Assembly (NCBI GenBank): GCA_910574895.1
Contig: CAJTDQ010000003.1
Span: 124,001 to 188,000, forward strand
Direction: 5' to 3'
Source: Eubacteriaceae bacterium
GTDB lineage: Bacteria > Bacillota > Clostridia > Lachnospirales > Lachnospiraceae
DNA length: 64,000 bases
Part shown: piece after piece, positions 1 through 8,669 of the stretch
Position numbering within the stretch: position 1 is the first letter of the stretch
How the letters are laid out: every line of letters starts with the position of its first letter
The notes under the pieces: generated by a model
Databases searched by the model: none
The model's input: only the letters and a program-made list of their open reading frames with translations
What the model was told of the DNA's origin: nothing
Position numbers and translations under genes: made by a program

Positions 1-707
1 TCAGCCATTTCTTTCTGGGCCCAGTTTAAATCTTCAATATCTTTTGAGAGAATACCATATAATCCGCAGATTGTGACATCTTTGAAACCATAGTTTAAAA
101 GAAGTTTGCAGATTGCGATACCGGCAGAACCGTCACCATTGATGACTACTTTACAATCCTCTTTTTTCTTTCCGACTACTTTCAGGGCATTGATAATACC
201 AGCCAGAACAACGATAGCAGTACCATGCTGGTCATCATGAAAAACAGGGATGTCCAGTCTCTCTTTTAATTTGCTTTCGATTTCAAAACATCTTGGAGCT
301 GAAATATCCTCCAGATTAATGCCGCCAAAACCGGGAGCAATACGAATAACGGTGTCTATGATTTCATCAGTATCCTGTGTGTCAAGACAAATAGGAACGG
401 CATTGACGCCGCCAAATTCTTTAAATAATACAGCTTTGCCTTCCATAACAGGCATCGCAGCTTCCGGACCGATATTGCCAAGACCAAGAACTGCACTTCC
501 GTCGGAGACTACAGCGACAGTATTTGCTTTCCATGTATATTTGTATACATCTTCCCGATTGGCAGCAATCTTTCTGCAAGGTTCTGCAACGCCGGGAGTA
601 TAAGCGAGGGATAAATCTTCACGTGAGTTTACGTGACATTTTGCCTCAGTGCTTAATTTACCATTTAACTCTTCATGTAATTTTAATGCTTTTTCGTCAG
701 TTGTCAT
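1..707 (-). CDS. NAD(P)-dependent malic enzyme, N-terminal part (gene continues beyond the window)
   Basis: Reading the minus strand from the ATG at 707 gives about 235 residues of a malic enzyme, which converts malate to pyruvate and CO2 in the cytoplasm. The N-terminal malic domain is recognisable by YTPGVAEPC, the SDGSAVLGLGNIGP stretch, the GFGGINLEDISAP segment and the VFHDDQHGTA segment that carries metal and substrate ligands. The start of the NAD-binding Rossmann domain follows with VINGDGSAG. The frame is open to base 1, so the C-terminal half lies outside the window. A good ribosome site (TTGGAGG on the minus strand, about 712-718) precedes the start. The short bacterial form without the eukaryotic N-terminal extension is expected. 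Its leader region contains the palindromic repeat at 733-923. Confidence 0.93.
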   Translation of the reverse strand, partial: MTTDEKALKLHEELNGKLSTEAKCHVNSREDLSLAYTPGVAEPCRKIAANREDVYKYTWKANTVAVVSDGSAVLGLGNIGPEAAMPVMEGKAVLFKEFGGVNAVPICLDTQDTDEIIDTVIRIAPGFGGINLEDISAPRCFEIESKLKERLDIPVFHDDQHGTAIVVLAGIINALKVVGKKKEDCKVVINGDGSAGIAICKLLLNYGFKDVTICGLYGILSKDIEDLNWAQKEMA

Positions 708-732
708 TTTAATCCTCCAAATTAGAATTTTA

Positions 733-923
733 CAGTTCAACCAACAGTTCGAATTTGTTTCGCTCTTCTCGCTGTTATGGCTTATCCGAACGTTCAGCCA
801 ACAGCTCGAAAATGCTTCACATTTTCTCGCTGTTATGGCTCACCATATGACATAAAAATCAAATGTCCAAAATTTTGTAAACAGTTTTTGGACATTTGAT
901 TTTTATGTCGCATGGCTGAACTG
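733..923. repeat. Palindromic intergenic element, copy 1 (left half duplicated)
   Basis: This element shares its architecture with 2550-2681. The left end CAGTTCAACC (733-742) is nearly the inverse of the right end GGCTGAACTG (914-923). Inside lie two versions of a 45-55 bp palindromic unit with core AACAGYTCGAA...CTCGCTGTTATGGCT (735-782 and 792-840). The second unit can fold on itself: AGCCAACAGC pairs with GCTGTTATGGCT and CGAAAATG with CATTTTC. A perfect 24-bp inverted repeat with a 13-nt loop follows (849-872 with 886-909). It lies between the divergent malic enzyme and rho genes and would be in the leader of the malic enzyme transcript. It carries no ORF. It could be a REP/MITE-like element or a structured RNA; I do not recognise a named family. 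Confidence 0.8.
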
Positions 924-944
924 TTATATACATGATATCATAGT

Positions 945-1079
945 TTGAAAATTAACACTATTCTTTTTTAGAATGATATGTTAAAATATGACATAGTAAA
1001 ATTTCTATACATTCTAAAGGGATATCCCCTATATTTCCATAGAAGGTAATTGAATAAAGAAACTTAGGAAGGAGTTTTT
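945..1079 (+). promoter_or_regulatory. Candidate promoter and leader of rho
   Basis: A possible sigma-A promoter is TTGAAA (945-950), an 18-nt spacer and TAGAAT (969-974). The leader then runs about 100 nt to the start codon. It contains a 10-bp perfect palindrome GGGATATCCC at 1019-1028 and ends in a strong ribosome site (AGGAAGGAG) just before the ATG. Long rho leaders are often used for autoregulation in bacteria, but nothing here proves it. The promoter assignment is by eye and moderately weak. Confidence 0.4.
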
Positions 1080-2507
1080 ATGAGAGAAAAGTTACAGGCA
1101 TTACCGGTAGGTGAATTGAGAGAGATAGCAAAGGCTAATGGAATTAAGTCTGTTTCTATACTTAGAAAACAACAATTAATTGATATGATTCTTGAAGTGA
1201 CACAGCGGAATGAAAAGAAAGAAGAATCTGAGAAAACAGAAGAGTCTGTTAAGGGTTCAGATGAAGATAAACAGGAGACTGCCAGAGAACAGAAAAATAC
1301 CGGAGAGAATGGCAGACATAGAAAGAGACATCATAGTGATAATCTTGAACATAGAGATGAAGTACCACAGGAAAATGGTGTGACGAGAACAGGAATATTA
1401 GAGGTTATGCCTGATGGTTTTGGATTTATCCGGTGTGATAATTATTTACCGGGAGAGGATGATGTTTATGTGGCACCATCCCAGATTAAGAGATTTCAAT
1501 TGAAAACAGGAGATTTTATAACCGGAAGGGTCAGAGAAAAAAGAGAAAATGAGAAGTTTGGTGCATTATATTATGTAGATATGGTAAATGGCGAAAGTTT
1601 AGATAAGGTTTTAAAGCGCCCGAATTTTGAGGAACTGACACCAATATTCCCAAATGAGAGACTGCATCTTGAGACGGACGGTCACAGTACAGCAATGCGT
1701 ATTGTAGATATTGTAAGTCCGATAGGAAAAGGTCAGCGTGGAATGATTGTTTCACCACCGAAAGCAGGAAAGACGACTTTGTTAAAAGAGACTGCGAAAG
1801 CAGTTCTTAAGAATAATCCGGAAATGGAAATGATTATATTGTTAATAGATGAAAGACCGGAAGAAGTGACTGACATTAAAGAGGCGATACAGGGAGATAA
1901 TGTAGAAGTTATTTATTCGACCTTTGATGAACTTCCGGAACATCACAAGCGTGTGTCGGAAATGGTTATCGAGAGAGCAAAGCGTTTAGTGGAACATGGG
2001 AAGGATGTAATTATACTCTTAGACAGTATTACCCGGCTGGCAAGAGCTTATAATATGACGGTTCCGCCAAGCGGACGAACACTGTCAGGTGGTTTAGACC
2101 CGGCAGCGCTTCATATGCCGAAAAGATTTTTTGGCGCAGCCAGAAATATGAGAGAAGGCGGAAGCCTCACAGTTTTAGCTACAGCGCTGGTAAATACAGG
2201 AAGCAAAATGGATGATGTTGTTTATGAGGAATTTAAGGGAACAGGAAATATGGAACTGGTTCTTGATAGAAAATTGTCAGAGAAGAGAATATTTCCTGCG
2301 ATTGATATTACACAGTCCGGCACGAGAAGAGAAGATTTACTGTTAAACGCTGACGAACTAGGTGCATCCTATATTATTCGGAACGAAATGAATGGTATGA
2401 GAAAAGAAGATGCTGTAGAACAGATACTGAATCTGTTTGCAAGAACGAAGAGCAACGAAGAATTTATAGAAAAAGTAGGTAAAATACGTACAAATTATAA
2501 CAGATAA
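1080..2507 (+). CDS. rho: Transcription termination factor Rho
   Basis: This encodes a 475-residue Rho, the hexameric RNA-dependent ATPase/translocase that ends transcription. Residues 1-43 form the Rho N-terminal helical domain. Residues 44-100 are a highly charged K/E/D/R/H linker that is longer than in minimal Rho proteins. Residues 102-171 form the cold-shock-like RNA-binding domain (DGFGFIR at 112-118). The ATPase domain has Walker A SPPKAGKT (225-232), Walker B VIILLD (310-315) and the conserved [11 protein letters not shown] stretch. The start is set by AGGAAGGAG upstream. The gene stands first in the Clostridial rho-rpmE-DUF1385-prmC-prfA group. Repeat elements flank it on both sides, so it may be transcribed apart from rpmE. 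Confidence 0.98.
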   Translation: MREKLQALPVGELREIAKANGIKSVSILRKQQLIDMILEVTQRNEKKEESEKTEESVKGSDEDKQETAREQKNTGENGRHRKRHHSDNLEHRDEVPQENGVTRTGILEVMPDGFGFIRCDNYLPGEDDVYVAPSQIKRFQLKTGDFITGRVREKRENEKFGALYYVDMVNGESLDKVLKRPNFEELTPIFPNERLHLETDGHSTAMRIVDIVSPIGKGQRGMIVSPPKAGKTTLLKETAKAVLKNNPEMEMIILLIDERPEEVTDIKEAIQGDNVEVIYSTFDELPEHHKRVSEMVIERAKRLVEHGKDVIILLDSITRLARAYNMTVPPSGRTLSGGLDPAALHMPKRFFGAARNMREGGSLTVLATALVNTGSKMDDVVYEEFKGTGNMELVLDRKLSEKRIFPAIDITQSGTRREDLLLNADELGASYIIRNEMNGMRKEDAVEQILNLFARTKSNEEFIEKVGKIRTNYNR

Positions 2508-2549
2508 AAAACATATAATTTATCGTGTTTTGTGGAAATAAAGATACAA

Positions 2550-2681
2550 CAGTTCAGCCAACAGCTTGAATCTGCTTTGCTTTTTCTCGCTGTCATGGTT
2601 CACCATATACAGAAAAATACGGACTCAAAGTCCTATAAGCAGTCCTTATGAGTCCATATTTTTGTGTGCATGGCTGAACTG
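2550..2681. repeat. Palindromic intergenic element, copy 2
   Basis: This 132-bp element has perfect 11-bp terminal inverted repeats: CAGTTCAGCCA at 2550-2560 and TGGCTGAACTG at 2671-2681. The left half repeats the palindromic unit seen at 792-840 (AACAGCTTGAA...TTTCTCGCTGTCATGGTTCACCATAT). The right half is a hairpin whose arms (2609-2627 with 2649-2667, 17 of 19 paired) differ in sequence from those of copy 1 but sit at the same place. A conserved scaffold with a hairpin kept by different base pairs suggests selection on structure. It lies between rho and the rpmE promoter and may also help terminate rho transcription. No ORF is present. Confidence 0.8.
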
Positions 2682-2706
2682 AAAAAATAATAGTTTGCGA
2701 AAATGC

Positions 2707-2774
2707 TTGCTATTAATATATATCTATGTTATAATTGCAAGGCTATTGAGTAAAAACGGATTGGCGTTGCCAAT
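2707..2774 (+). promoter_or_regulatory. rpmE promoter and leader hairpin
   Basis: TTGCTA (2707-2712), a 17-nt spacer and TATAAT (2730-2735) make a good sigma-A promoter. The leader of about 65 nt contains a small hairpin, ATTGGC-GTT-GCCAAT (2760-2774), ahead of the ribosome site AAAGAGGTGA (2791-2800). The hairpin could be a binding site for ribosomal-protein autoregulation, which is an inference only. Confidence 0.55.
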
Positions 2775-2805
2775 AAGCATAAAAAATTTTAAAGAGGTGA
2801 ATGTA

Positions 2806-3006
2806 ATGAGAGAAGGAATCCATCCAGATTACCATGAAGCAACCGTTACATGTAACTGTGGTAACACATTCGTAACAGGTTCAACAAAAAAAGACATTCA
2901 TGTTGAAATTTGTTCAGCATGTCATCCTTTCTACACAGGACAGCAGAAAGCTATCTCAGCACGTGGTAGAATTGATAAGTTCAATAAGAAATATGGTATC
3001 AAATAA
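2806..3006 (+). CDS. rpmE: Ribosomal protein bL31 (zinc-binding form)
   Basis: This encodes 66 residues of large-subunit protein L31. The start is the internal ATG at 2806, preceded by AAAGAGGTGA; the in-frame sequence upstream lacks L31 similarity and overlaps the promoter. The protein begins [19 protein letters not shown] and keeps CxC plus [12 protein letters not shown], the cysteine set of the zinc-containing (C+) type. It ends in the standard [10 protein letters not shown] stretch. It follows rho, as in many Clostridia, and has its own promoter and terminator. Confidence 0.96.
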   Translation: MREGIHPDYHEATVTCNCGNTFVTGSTKKDIHVEICSACHPFYTGQQKAISARGRIDKFNKKYGIK

Positions 3007-3021
3007 TTTTTTGAGGATAAC

Positions 3022-3051
3022 AGGTTGAGAAGAGATTCTCAACCTATTTTC
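3022..3051 (+). terminator. Rho-independent terminator after rpmE
   Basis: A perfect 10-bp stem, AGGTTGAGAA (3022-3031) with TTCTCAACCT (3036-3045), has a GAGA tetraloop and is followed by ATTTTCGTT. Confidence 0.8.
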
Positions 3052-3168
3052 GTTGTAAAATAATATTTACATTGACAAAGGTGAATGATTGAAAGAAACA
3101 TTTAATCTTGAGTTTATGTTTCAATTAGGAGTTTAGGTATTTCTGAATGAAACATTAGGAGATAAGAT

Positions 3169-4224
3169 ATGAGAAATAACAAACTTTGTTCTTCCGGCAT
3201 CGGCGGTCAGGCGGTAATGGAAGGAATTATGATGAGAAATAAGGACCGGTATGCTGTGGCAGTGAGACAGTCAGATGGTTCGATTGTTGTAGATACGCAG
3301 AAATTTAAGGGGATTACAAGTAAGTGTAAGTTGTTTCAGCTTCCATTTATTAGGGGAATATTTAGTTTTATTGATTCTTTGATTCTTGGAATTAAGACAC
3401 TTACGTTTTCTGCAAAGTTTTTTGATGATGAGGCAGACTATTCAGACGAGCCGGATAAATTCGAACAGTGGCTTACAGATAAGTTTGGTGATAAGGCAGA
3501 AAAAGTTATTATGGGATTTACAGTTGTATTTTCCATTATGATTGCCATAGGGTTATTTATGGTGCTTCCTTTGTTTATTGCAGATATTATGGAGAGATAT
3601 GTATCCTGGGTTACACCGGGACATGTGCCAGTTATCGAGGGAGTCGTTAAGATGATTCTGTTTATTGCATATCTTTTGTTGATTTCTCTGATGAATGATA
3701 TTAAGAGAACATTTATGTATCATGGTGCAGAACATAAATGCATTAACTGTATTGAAAATGGGCATGTTTTAACTGTTGATAATGTCAGAAAAAGTTCCAG
3801 ATATCACAAGCGGTGTGGTACTAGTTTTCTGCTGGTAGTATTAATTATCAGTATTGTTATGTTTATACTTATCAGAACAGATATTGTCTGGCTGAGATAT
3901 GTTACGAGAATTCTTTTAGTGCCTGTAATTGCAGGACTGTCTTATGAATTTATCAGGAAAGCAGGCTCTTCGAATAATAAAGTTATAAATGTATTGAGTA
4001 TGCCTGGAATGTGGATGCAGAAAATTACGACAAAAGAGCCTACAGACGATATGATCGAAGTGGCGATTGAGGCGGTAGAGGCAGTTTTTGACTGGGAGCA
4101 GTATCTGGATGACAATGGAATCAAAAGAGTTTCCAGACGAAAGGTTATGCCTGTAGATAAGCAGCCTTTACCAAAAGAATATAAAAAAGACAGAAAAGGT
4201 TCAGGATATAATTGGAAGTTTTAG
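3169..4224 (+). CDS. DUF1385 family membrane protein (YqhQ-like)
   Basis: This 351-residue protein belongs to the DUF1385/YqhQ family, whose function is not established. The family start is clear: SGIGGQAVMEGIMMRNKDRYA near residues 9-29. Hydrophobic segments are visible at about 111-137, 155-173 and 219-255, so it should be a multi-pass membrane protein. The conserved HGAEHKCINCIENG stretch (about 184-197) and the ...RYHKRCGTSFLL stretch (about 213-224) contain the His/Cys residues typical of the family. The start ATG follows TTAGGAGATAAG. Its 3' end overlaps prmC by 13 nt, implying translational coupling. The gene commonly sits between rpmE and prmC/prfA in Clostridia. Confidence 0.9.
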   Translation: MRNNKLCSSGIGGQAVMEGIMMRNKDRYAVAVRQSDGSIVVDTQKFKGITSKCKLFQLPFIRGIFSFIDSLILGIKTLTFSAKFFDDEADYSDEPDKFEQWLTDKFGDKAEKVIMGFTVVFSIMIAIGLFMVLPLFIADIMERYVSWVTPGHVPVIEGVVKMILFIAYLLLISLMNDIKRTFMYHGAEHKCINCIENGHVLTVDNVRKSSRYHKRCGTSFLLVVLIISIVMFILIRTDIVWLRYVTRILLVPVIAGLSYEFIRKAGSSNNKVINVLSMPGMWMQKITTKEPTDDMIEVAIEAVEAVFDWEQYLDDNGIKRVSRRKVMPVDKQPLPKEYKKDRKGSGYNWKF

Positions 4225-5051
4225 TAAAAGATGTTGTGGCAAAGGCGATAGAAAAACTGGATGCCGCAGGAATTGCAGAAAGCAGGATTGACAGCTGGCT
4301 TTTGGCAGAGAGTGTATTAGGAGTTTCCAGACAGGATTTGTTCTTAGAGCCGGAGAAAAGTGTCAGCGAGGAGCAGGCGCAGAAATATTTGAATGCTGTA
4401 TCTGTGAGAGTGAAACACATTCCACTTCAGCATATTACAGGTTATCAGCAGTTTATGGATCTGGAATTTGTAGTAAATAAAGATGTGCTGATTCCAAGAC
4501 CGGAAACGGAGTTGTTAGTAGAACAGGTGGTTTCCTATATCAAAGACAATGATGTAAAAGTATTAGATATGTGTACCGGTTCAGGATGTATTGCGGTGTC
4601 AGTAGACAGAATGTGTGCGAATGCAGATGTGACAGCTGTTGATATTTCAGAGAAGGCTTTAAAGGTGGCTGGGGAAAACAATATAAGAAATGAGGGCAGA
4701 GTTACTTTTGTGCAAAGTGACTTGTTTGAAAATATTCATGAAACATATGATATTATTGTTTCAAATCCACCATATATTCCTACCAGTGACATAGAAACGT
4801 TGATGGAGGAAGTGAGGGAACATGAGCCGCGTCTGGCGTTGGATGGAAGTACTGACGGACTAAAATTTTACAGGGAAATTTGCACAAATGCAGTCAATTA
4901 TTTAAACGAGAATGGAAAAATCTTTCTTGAGATAGGTTATGATCAGGGACGGACTGTTCCTGAACTGCTCAGAGAGAATGGTTTTACAGATATACAGGTT
5001 TTGAAAGATTTATCAGGCAATGACCGTATGGTGATTGCCGGGAAGGAATAG
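4212..5051 (+). CDS. prmC: Release factor glutamine methyltransferase PrmC
   Basis: This 279-residue enzyme methylates the glutamine of the GGQ motif in peptide release factors, using S-adenosylmethionine. An N-terminal helical domain (1-about 90) is followed by a Rossmann methyltransferase fold with [13 protein letters not shown] (SAM-binding motif I) and the diagnostic NPPY catalytic motif in [13 protein letters not shown]. The start codon is TTG at 4212, inside the end of the preceding gene. prfA, which encodes its substrate, begins 3 bp after the stop codon, so the enzyme and substrate are co-expressed. Confidence 0.96.
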   Translation: MEVLVKDVVAKAIEKLDAAGIAESRIDSWLLAESVLGVSRQDLFLEPEKSVSEEQAQKYLNAVSVRVKHIPLQHITGYQQFMDLEFVVNKDVLIPRPETELLVEQVVSYIKDNDVKVLDMCTGSGCIAVSVDRMCANADVTAVDISEKALKVAGENNIRNEGRVTFVQSDLFENIHETYDIIVSNPPYIPTSDIETLMEEVREHEPRLALDGSTDGLKFYREICTNAVNYLNENGKIFLEIGYDQGRTVPELLRENGFTDIQVLKDLSGNDRMVIAGKE

Positions 5052-5053
5052 AA

Positions 5054-6124
5054 ATGTTTGACAAATTAGACATCATCGTAGAAAGATATGACGAGATTAT
5101 GGAGCAGTTAAATGACCCAAATGTTGTCAGCAATCAGGAGCATTTTAGAAAAATTATGAAAGAGCAGAGTGATCTGGCACCGATTGTAGAATTATATAAG
5201 AAATATAAAGATGCAAAACAGACGATTGAGGACAGCCTTTTTATTCTGGAAGAAGAGTCAGACGAAGAAATGAAAGAACTGGCAAAGGAAGAGATGAATG
5301 AGGCAAAGGCATCAATTCCACAGATGGAGGAAGAGTTAAAGATTCTTCTTTTACCAAAAGACGTCAATGATGACAAGAATGTTATCGTGGAAATCAGAGG
5401 CGGAGCCGGCGGTGATGAGGCAGCCCTGTTTGCAGCAGAACTTTATAGAATGTATTGTATGTATGCAGAGACCCAGAAATGGAAAACAGAGATGATTTCT
5501 TTAAATGAAAACGGCATTGGAGGTTTTAAGGAAGTTGTATTTATGATAAATGGACAGGGAGCTTACTCACGACTGAAATATGAGAGTGGTGTACACCGTG
5601 TACAGCGTATTCCGGTAACAGAGTCCGGTGGACGTATCCATACATCAACAGCGACTGTTGCTATTATGCCGGAGGCAGAAGAGGTGGATGTAGAGATTGA
5701 TATGAATGATTGCCGTTTTGATGTGTTCAGAGCATCCGGTAACGGAGGACAGTGTGTCAATACAACTGATTCTGCCGTAAGACTGACACATATTCCTACA
5801 GGTATCGTGATTTCCTGTCAGGATGAAAAGTCACAGCTTAAAAATAAGGATAAGGCGTTGAAGGTTCTTCGTGCAAGACTTTATGAGTTGGAGTGCCAGA
5901 AAAAGCAGGACGCAGAATCAGAAGCAAGACGCAGCCAGATAGGTACAGGAGACCGTTCTGAAAAAATAAGAACATATAACTTTCCGCAGGGTCGTGTAAC
6001 AGATCATAGAATTAAGTTTACGACACATAGATTAGACAGTATTATGAATGGTGATATTGATGAGATTATTGATAACTGTGTAGCGGCAGATCAGGCAGCA
6101 AAGCTTGCACAGGTGGAAGAATAA
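5054..6124 (+). CDS. prfA: Peptide chain release factor 1
   Basis: This 356-residue class I release factor recognises UAA and UAG. The stop-codon recognition loop is of the RF1 type (PVT within [13 protein letters not shown]), not the SPF of RF2. The catalytic GGQ is seen in [19 protein letters not shown]. The long acidic N-terminal coiled coil, the middle domain and the basic C-terminus ([15 protein letters not shown]) are all present and full length. It is the last gene of the group and is followed by a terminator. Confidence 0.97.
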   Translation: MFDKLDIIVERYDEIMEQLNDPNVVSNQEHFRKIMKEQSDLAPIVELYKKYKDAKQTIEDSLFILEEESDEEMKELAKEEMNEAKASIPQMEEELKILLLPKDVNDDKNVIVEIRGGAGGDEAALFAAELYRMYCMYAETQKWKTEMISLNENGIGGFKEVVFMINGQGAYSRLKYESGVHRVQRIPVTESGGRIHTSTATVAIMPEAEEVDVEIDMNDCRFDVFRASGNGGQCVNTTDSAVRLTHIPTGIVISCQDEKSQLKNKDKALKVLRARLYELECQKKQDAESEARRSQIGTGDRSEKIRTYNFPQGRVTDHRIKFTTHRLDSIMNGDIDEIIDNCVAADQAAKLAQVEE

Positions 6125-6154
6125 TACAGTTTATTTTAATATTATATAATAATT

Positions 6155-6214
6155 AAAAATAGAAGTGATTTCAGGAAAACAATATCGGATGTTGTGAATA
6201 TTACTTCTATTTTT
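6155..6214 (+). terminator. Terminator after prfA
   Basis: A 12-bp inverted repeat, AAAAATAGAAGT (6155-6166) with ACTTCTATTTTT (6203-6214), has a partly paired interior and a T-rich right arm. It could work in both directions. Confidence 0.65.
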
Positions 6215-6254
6215 TATGGGAAAAATTCTCATTACCTAAAGGTTATACTTTTTC

Positions 6255-6283
6255 TTTACTCAAACTACTTTTTTTGATATAAT
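6255..6283 (+). promoter_or_regulatory. Promoter of the cpsBCD operon
   Basis: TTTACT (6255-6260), a 17-nt spacer and a consensus TATAAT (6278-6283) lie 35 bp before the start codon. A strong ribosome site, GGGAGGT, lies at 6304-6310. Confidence 0.65.
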
Positions 6284-6318
6284 AATCCACAACTGTGACA
6301 ATCGGGAGGTGCTGTGCT

Positions 6319-7047
6319 ATGAAAGGCATTACAGATATACATAGTCACATCTTATTTGAGGTAGATGATGGTTCAGATTCTATTGAAACATCTTTAAAAT
6401 TGTTGAGAAAAGAATATGAGCAGGGAGTCAGAAATATTATATTGACACCTCATTTTCATATAGGAGAGTGCATGCCTGAGAGCAAGCTGGTCAGAGAACA
6501 TTTTGGGCAGTTAATGAAACTGGCAAAGAGGGAAATACCGGAATTGCAGCTGTTCCTTGGAAATGAAATTATGGCATGCAATGACATGGTGCGGCTATTG
6601 GATGAAGGAGTCATAAACACATTGGCAGGAACAAGATTTGTGTTGGTTGAGTTCTATCCTTCAGTACAATACGAAACGATGTTAAAATATATCAGTAATT
6701 TATTAAATGGTGGATACAATCCGATTATTGCACATTGCGAACGATATGCATGTTTACATTCTACGTTTAAAAAGATTCATGCTAAAAATCTTAGTCATCT
6801 TATAGAGATGGGAGTATATCTGCAGGTGAATGCAGTCAGCGTTTTTGAGAGGGATGTAAAATTTGTAGAAAAATTAATAGATAACGATTATTTACACTTC
6901 ATTGCTACAGATGCTCATAGTCTGGGTCATAGAAATGTATATTGGGATAAATGTATCAGATTTTTAAGAAAAAGATATAATGATGATTATTTGAAATGGT
7001 TATTAATTGATAACCCGAAAAAAATATTATCAGGACAATACTTATAA
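6319..7047 (+). CDS. cpsB: CpsB/YwqE-type PHP-family protein tyrosine phosphatase
   Basis: This encodes 242 residues from the ATG at 6319, chosen because GGGAGGT precedes it; an in-frame GTG 24 nt upstream lacks a ribosome site. It is a metal-dependent phosphatase of the PHP fold that removes phosphate from bacterial tyrosine kinases. The metal-ligand motifs are present in order: DIHSHIL (HxH), LTPHFH, GNEIM, IAHCERY and IATDAHSLGHR. It heads a CpsB-CpsC-CpsD set, as in Gram-positive capsule or exopolysaccharide loci, and should dephosphorylate the kinase encoded two genes downstream. Confidence 0.93.
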   Translation: MKGITDIHSHILFEVDDGSDSIETSLKLLRKEYEQGVRNIILTPHFHIGECMPESKLVREHFGQLMKLAKREIPELQLFLGNEIMACNDMVRLLDEGVINTLAGTRFVLVEFYPSVQYETMLKYISNLLNGGYNPIIAHCERYACLHSTFKKIHAKNLSHLIEMGVYLQVNAVSVFERDVKFVEKLIDNDYLHFIATDAHSLGHRNVYWDKCIRFLRKRYNDDYLKWLLIDNPKKILSGQYL

Positions 7048-7070
7048 TTGGAAAGGATATAGAGATTACA

Positions 7071-7877
7071 ATGGATAACGAAAACATTAAGAATGAAATA
7101 GAGATAGACCTTCGTGGATTATTTAGTGCAATCATGAACCGATTGACAATTATTATATTGGTAGGAATTTTAGTAGGTGGTATGGCATTTGTTTATACCC
7201 AGTATTTTGTTGATCAGTTATATGTAGCCAAAACAAAGGTATATATACTGAATAAGCAGGATGAGAATCAGCGATATCTGACTTCACAGGATGTAGCACT
7301 CTCTACATATCTTGCAAAGGATTATGAGAGTCTTTTAACAACAGACCCGGTATTAGAGGAAGTAAAAAAAGAATTAAATCTGGAGCAGAGTACTTCAGCG
7401 ATTGCATCTATGATTTCTGTTGAATTAGAAGAAGATACCCGAATTATGGACATTGCTGTTACAAGTACAGATCCAAAACTTGCAAAGAAGATTGCTGATA
7501 AGGTCAGAGAAGTGGCAAATGAAAGATTAAAGGTAATCATGGATGGTTTAGAACCGGTAAGATCAGTAGATGAGGCAAAACTTCCGACAGCTCCAAGTTA
7601 TCCGAATGTTGAAAAGAACATGATGATTGGATTTATTGTTGGCTTTGGTGTCGCACTTTTGGTAATTATTATATTATATATTCTGGATGACACAATTAAG
7701 ACTCCTGATGATATTGAAAACAGACTTGGTGTCAGCGTTCTTGCGGCGATTCCTTTAAAGAGTTCAGACCATAGCAGAGATGGTTATGGCTATGGATATG
7801 CAACGCAGAAGAAAACAAAAAAGAAAGACAAGAAAAAGAAGAAAACTGATATAGAGGACGGAGAGGAAAAGGAGTAG
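7071..7877 (+). CDS. cpsC: CpsC/CapA-type Wzz-like modulator of the tyrosine kinase
   Basis: This 268-residue membrane protein has a short cytoplasmic N-terminus, a first membrane segment (about 24-42), an extracytoplasmic Wzz-type domain (about 43-180) ending in a proline motif LPTAPSYPN, and a second membrane segment (about 184-205). The cytoplasmic tail should contact and activate the CpsD kinase. The tail is odd: a GYGYGY stretch (about 238-243) is followed by a run dominated by lysine (about 247-259) and an acidic end. Such proteins normally control chain length or export of surface polysaccharide. It is 5 bp from cpsD. Confidence 0.9.
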   Translation: MDNENIKNEIEIDLRGLFSAIMNRLTIIILVGILVGGMAFVYTQYFVDQLYVAKTKVYILNKQDENQRYLTSQDVALSTYLAKDYESLLTTDPVLEEVKKELNLEQSTSAIASMISVELEEDTRIMDIAVTSTDPKLAKKIADKVREVANERLKVIMDGLEPVRSVDEAKLPTAPSYPNVEKNMMIGFIVGFGVALLVIIILYILDDTIKTPDDIENRLGVSVLAAIPLKSSDHSRDGYGYGYATQKKTKKKDKKKKKTDIEDGEEKE

Positions 7878-7882
7878 AACTT

Positions 7883-8605
7883 ATGTTATTAAATGTAAAT
7901 TTAGATAAGATTTCAGATTTAGATTTTAAGACAAAAGAGGCATATAAGACATTAAGAACGAATGTGCAGTTCTGTGGAGATGATGTTAAGGTTATTTCAA
8001 TCACAAGTTGTGTTCCGAATGAAGGAAAATCTATGGTGTCATTTAATCTTGCAGTATCAATAGCAGAGACTGGGAAAAAGGTATTATTTATTGATGCAGA
8101 TCTTAGAAAGTCTGTTTTAATAGGACGTTATAAGATAAATAAAGCGATTAAAGGTCTTACACAATATTTGTCCGGAGTGGAAGAGTTAGATAGCGTAAAA
8201 TATACAACAAATGTAGAGAACCTCGATATGATATTATCAGGACCGGTTCCTCCAAATCCGGCGGAATTGTTGAATAATGAAAAGTTTACTGCATTGGTTG
8301 AGATAACAAAGAAAGAATATGATTATGTTGTTATAGATACACCACCGATAGGACAGGTAATTGATCCTGCCATTGTGGCACAGCAGACAGACGGAGTGAT
8401 TTTCTTAGTTTCACAGGCAAATGTTAGTTACAAATATGCTCAAAAACAGATTGAACAGCTTAAGAGATCAGGTTGTAGAATTTTGGGAGCAGTTCTAAAT
8501 AAAGTAGACCCTGAAGGAAAGGGAAGTTACTATGGTGGATATTACGGCAAGTACTATAAAGGAAAGTACGGATACGGCTATGGTAATGATAAATATTACA
8601 AATAA
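7883..8605 (+). CDS. cpsD: CpsD/CapB-type bacterial tyrosine kinase
   Basis: This 240-residue P-loop kinase of the BY-kinase family has Walker A at about 42-51 (TSCVPNEGKS; the usual GEGK reads NEGK), Walker A' VLFIDADLR (67-75) and Walker B VVIDTPP. The C-terminus is a dense tyrosine/glycine cluster with about a dozen tyrosines in the last 27 residues, the expected autophosphorylation site. The family works with a CpsC partner at the membrane and is reversed by CpsB, both encoded just upstream. No glycosyltransferase, polymerase or flippase gene follows, so its usual polysaccharide target is not encoded here. Confidence 0.93.
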   Translation: MLLNVNLDKISDLDFKTKEAYKTLRTNVQFCGDDVKVISITSCVPNEGKSMVSFNLAVSIAETGKKVLFIDADLRKSVLIGRYKINKAIKGLTQYLSGVEELDSVKYTTNVENLDMILSGPVPPNPAELLNNEKFTALVEITKKEYDYVVIDTPPIGQVIDPAIVAQQTDGVIFLVSQANVSYKYAQKQIEQLKRSGCRILGAVLNKVDPEGKGSYYGGYYGKYYKGKYGYGYGNDKYYK

Positions 8606-8615
8606 GATTTTAACG

Positions 8616-8643
8616 ACACCTATGAACGAAAGAACATAGGTGT
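8616..8643 (+). terminator. Short hairpin between cpsD and the next gene (attenuator?)
   Basis: ACACCTATG (8616-8624) pairs with CATAGGTGT (8635-8643) around a 10-nt loop. Only a weak T-rich stretch follows. It may lower read-through from cpsBCD into the next cassette or protect the 3' end. It also covers the in-frame GTG at 8640, which argues for the later ATG as the start of the next gene. Confidence 0.45.
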
Positions 8644-8669
8644 TCTTAACTTATGGGAGCGAAGAGGAA

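Noticed and set aside
250-855. Three plus-strand ORFs opposite the malic enzyme and across the repeat element
   Set aside because: The first is antisense to clear malic enzyme sequence; the others run through palindromic DNA and have no recognisable start signals.
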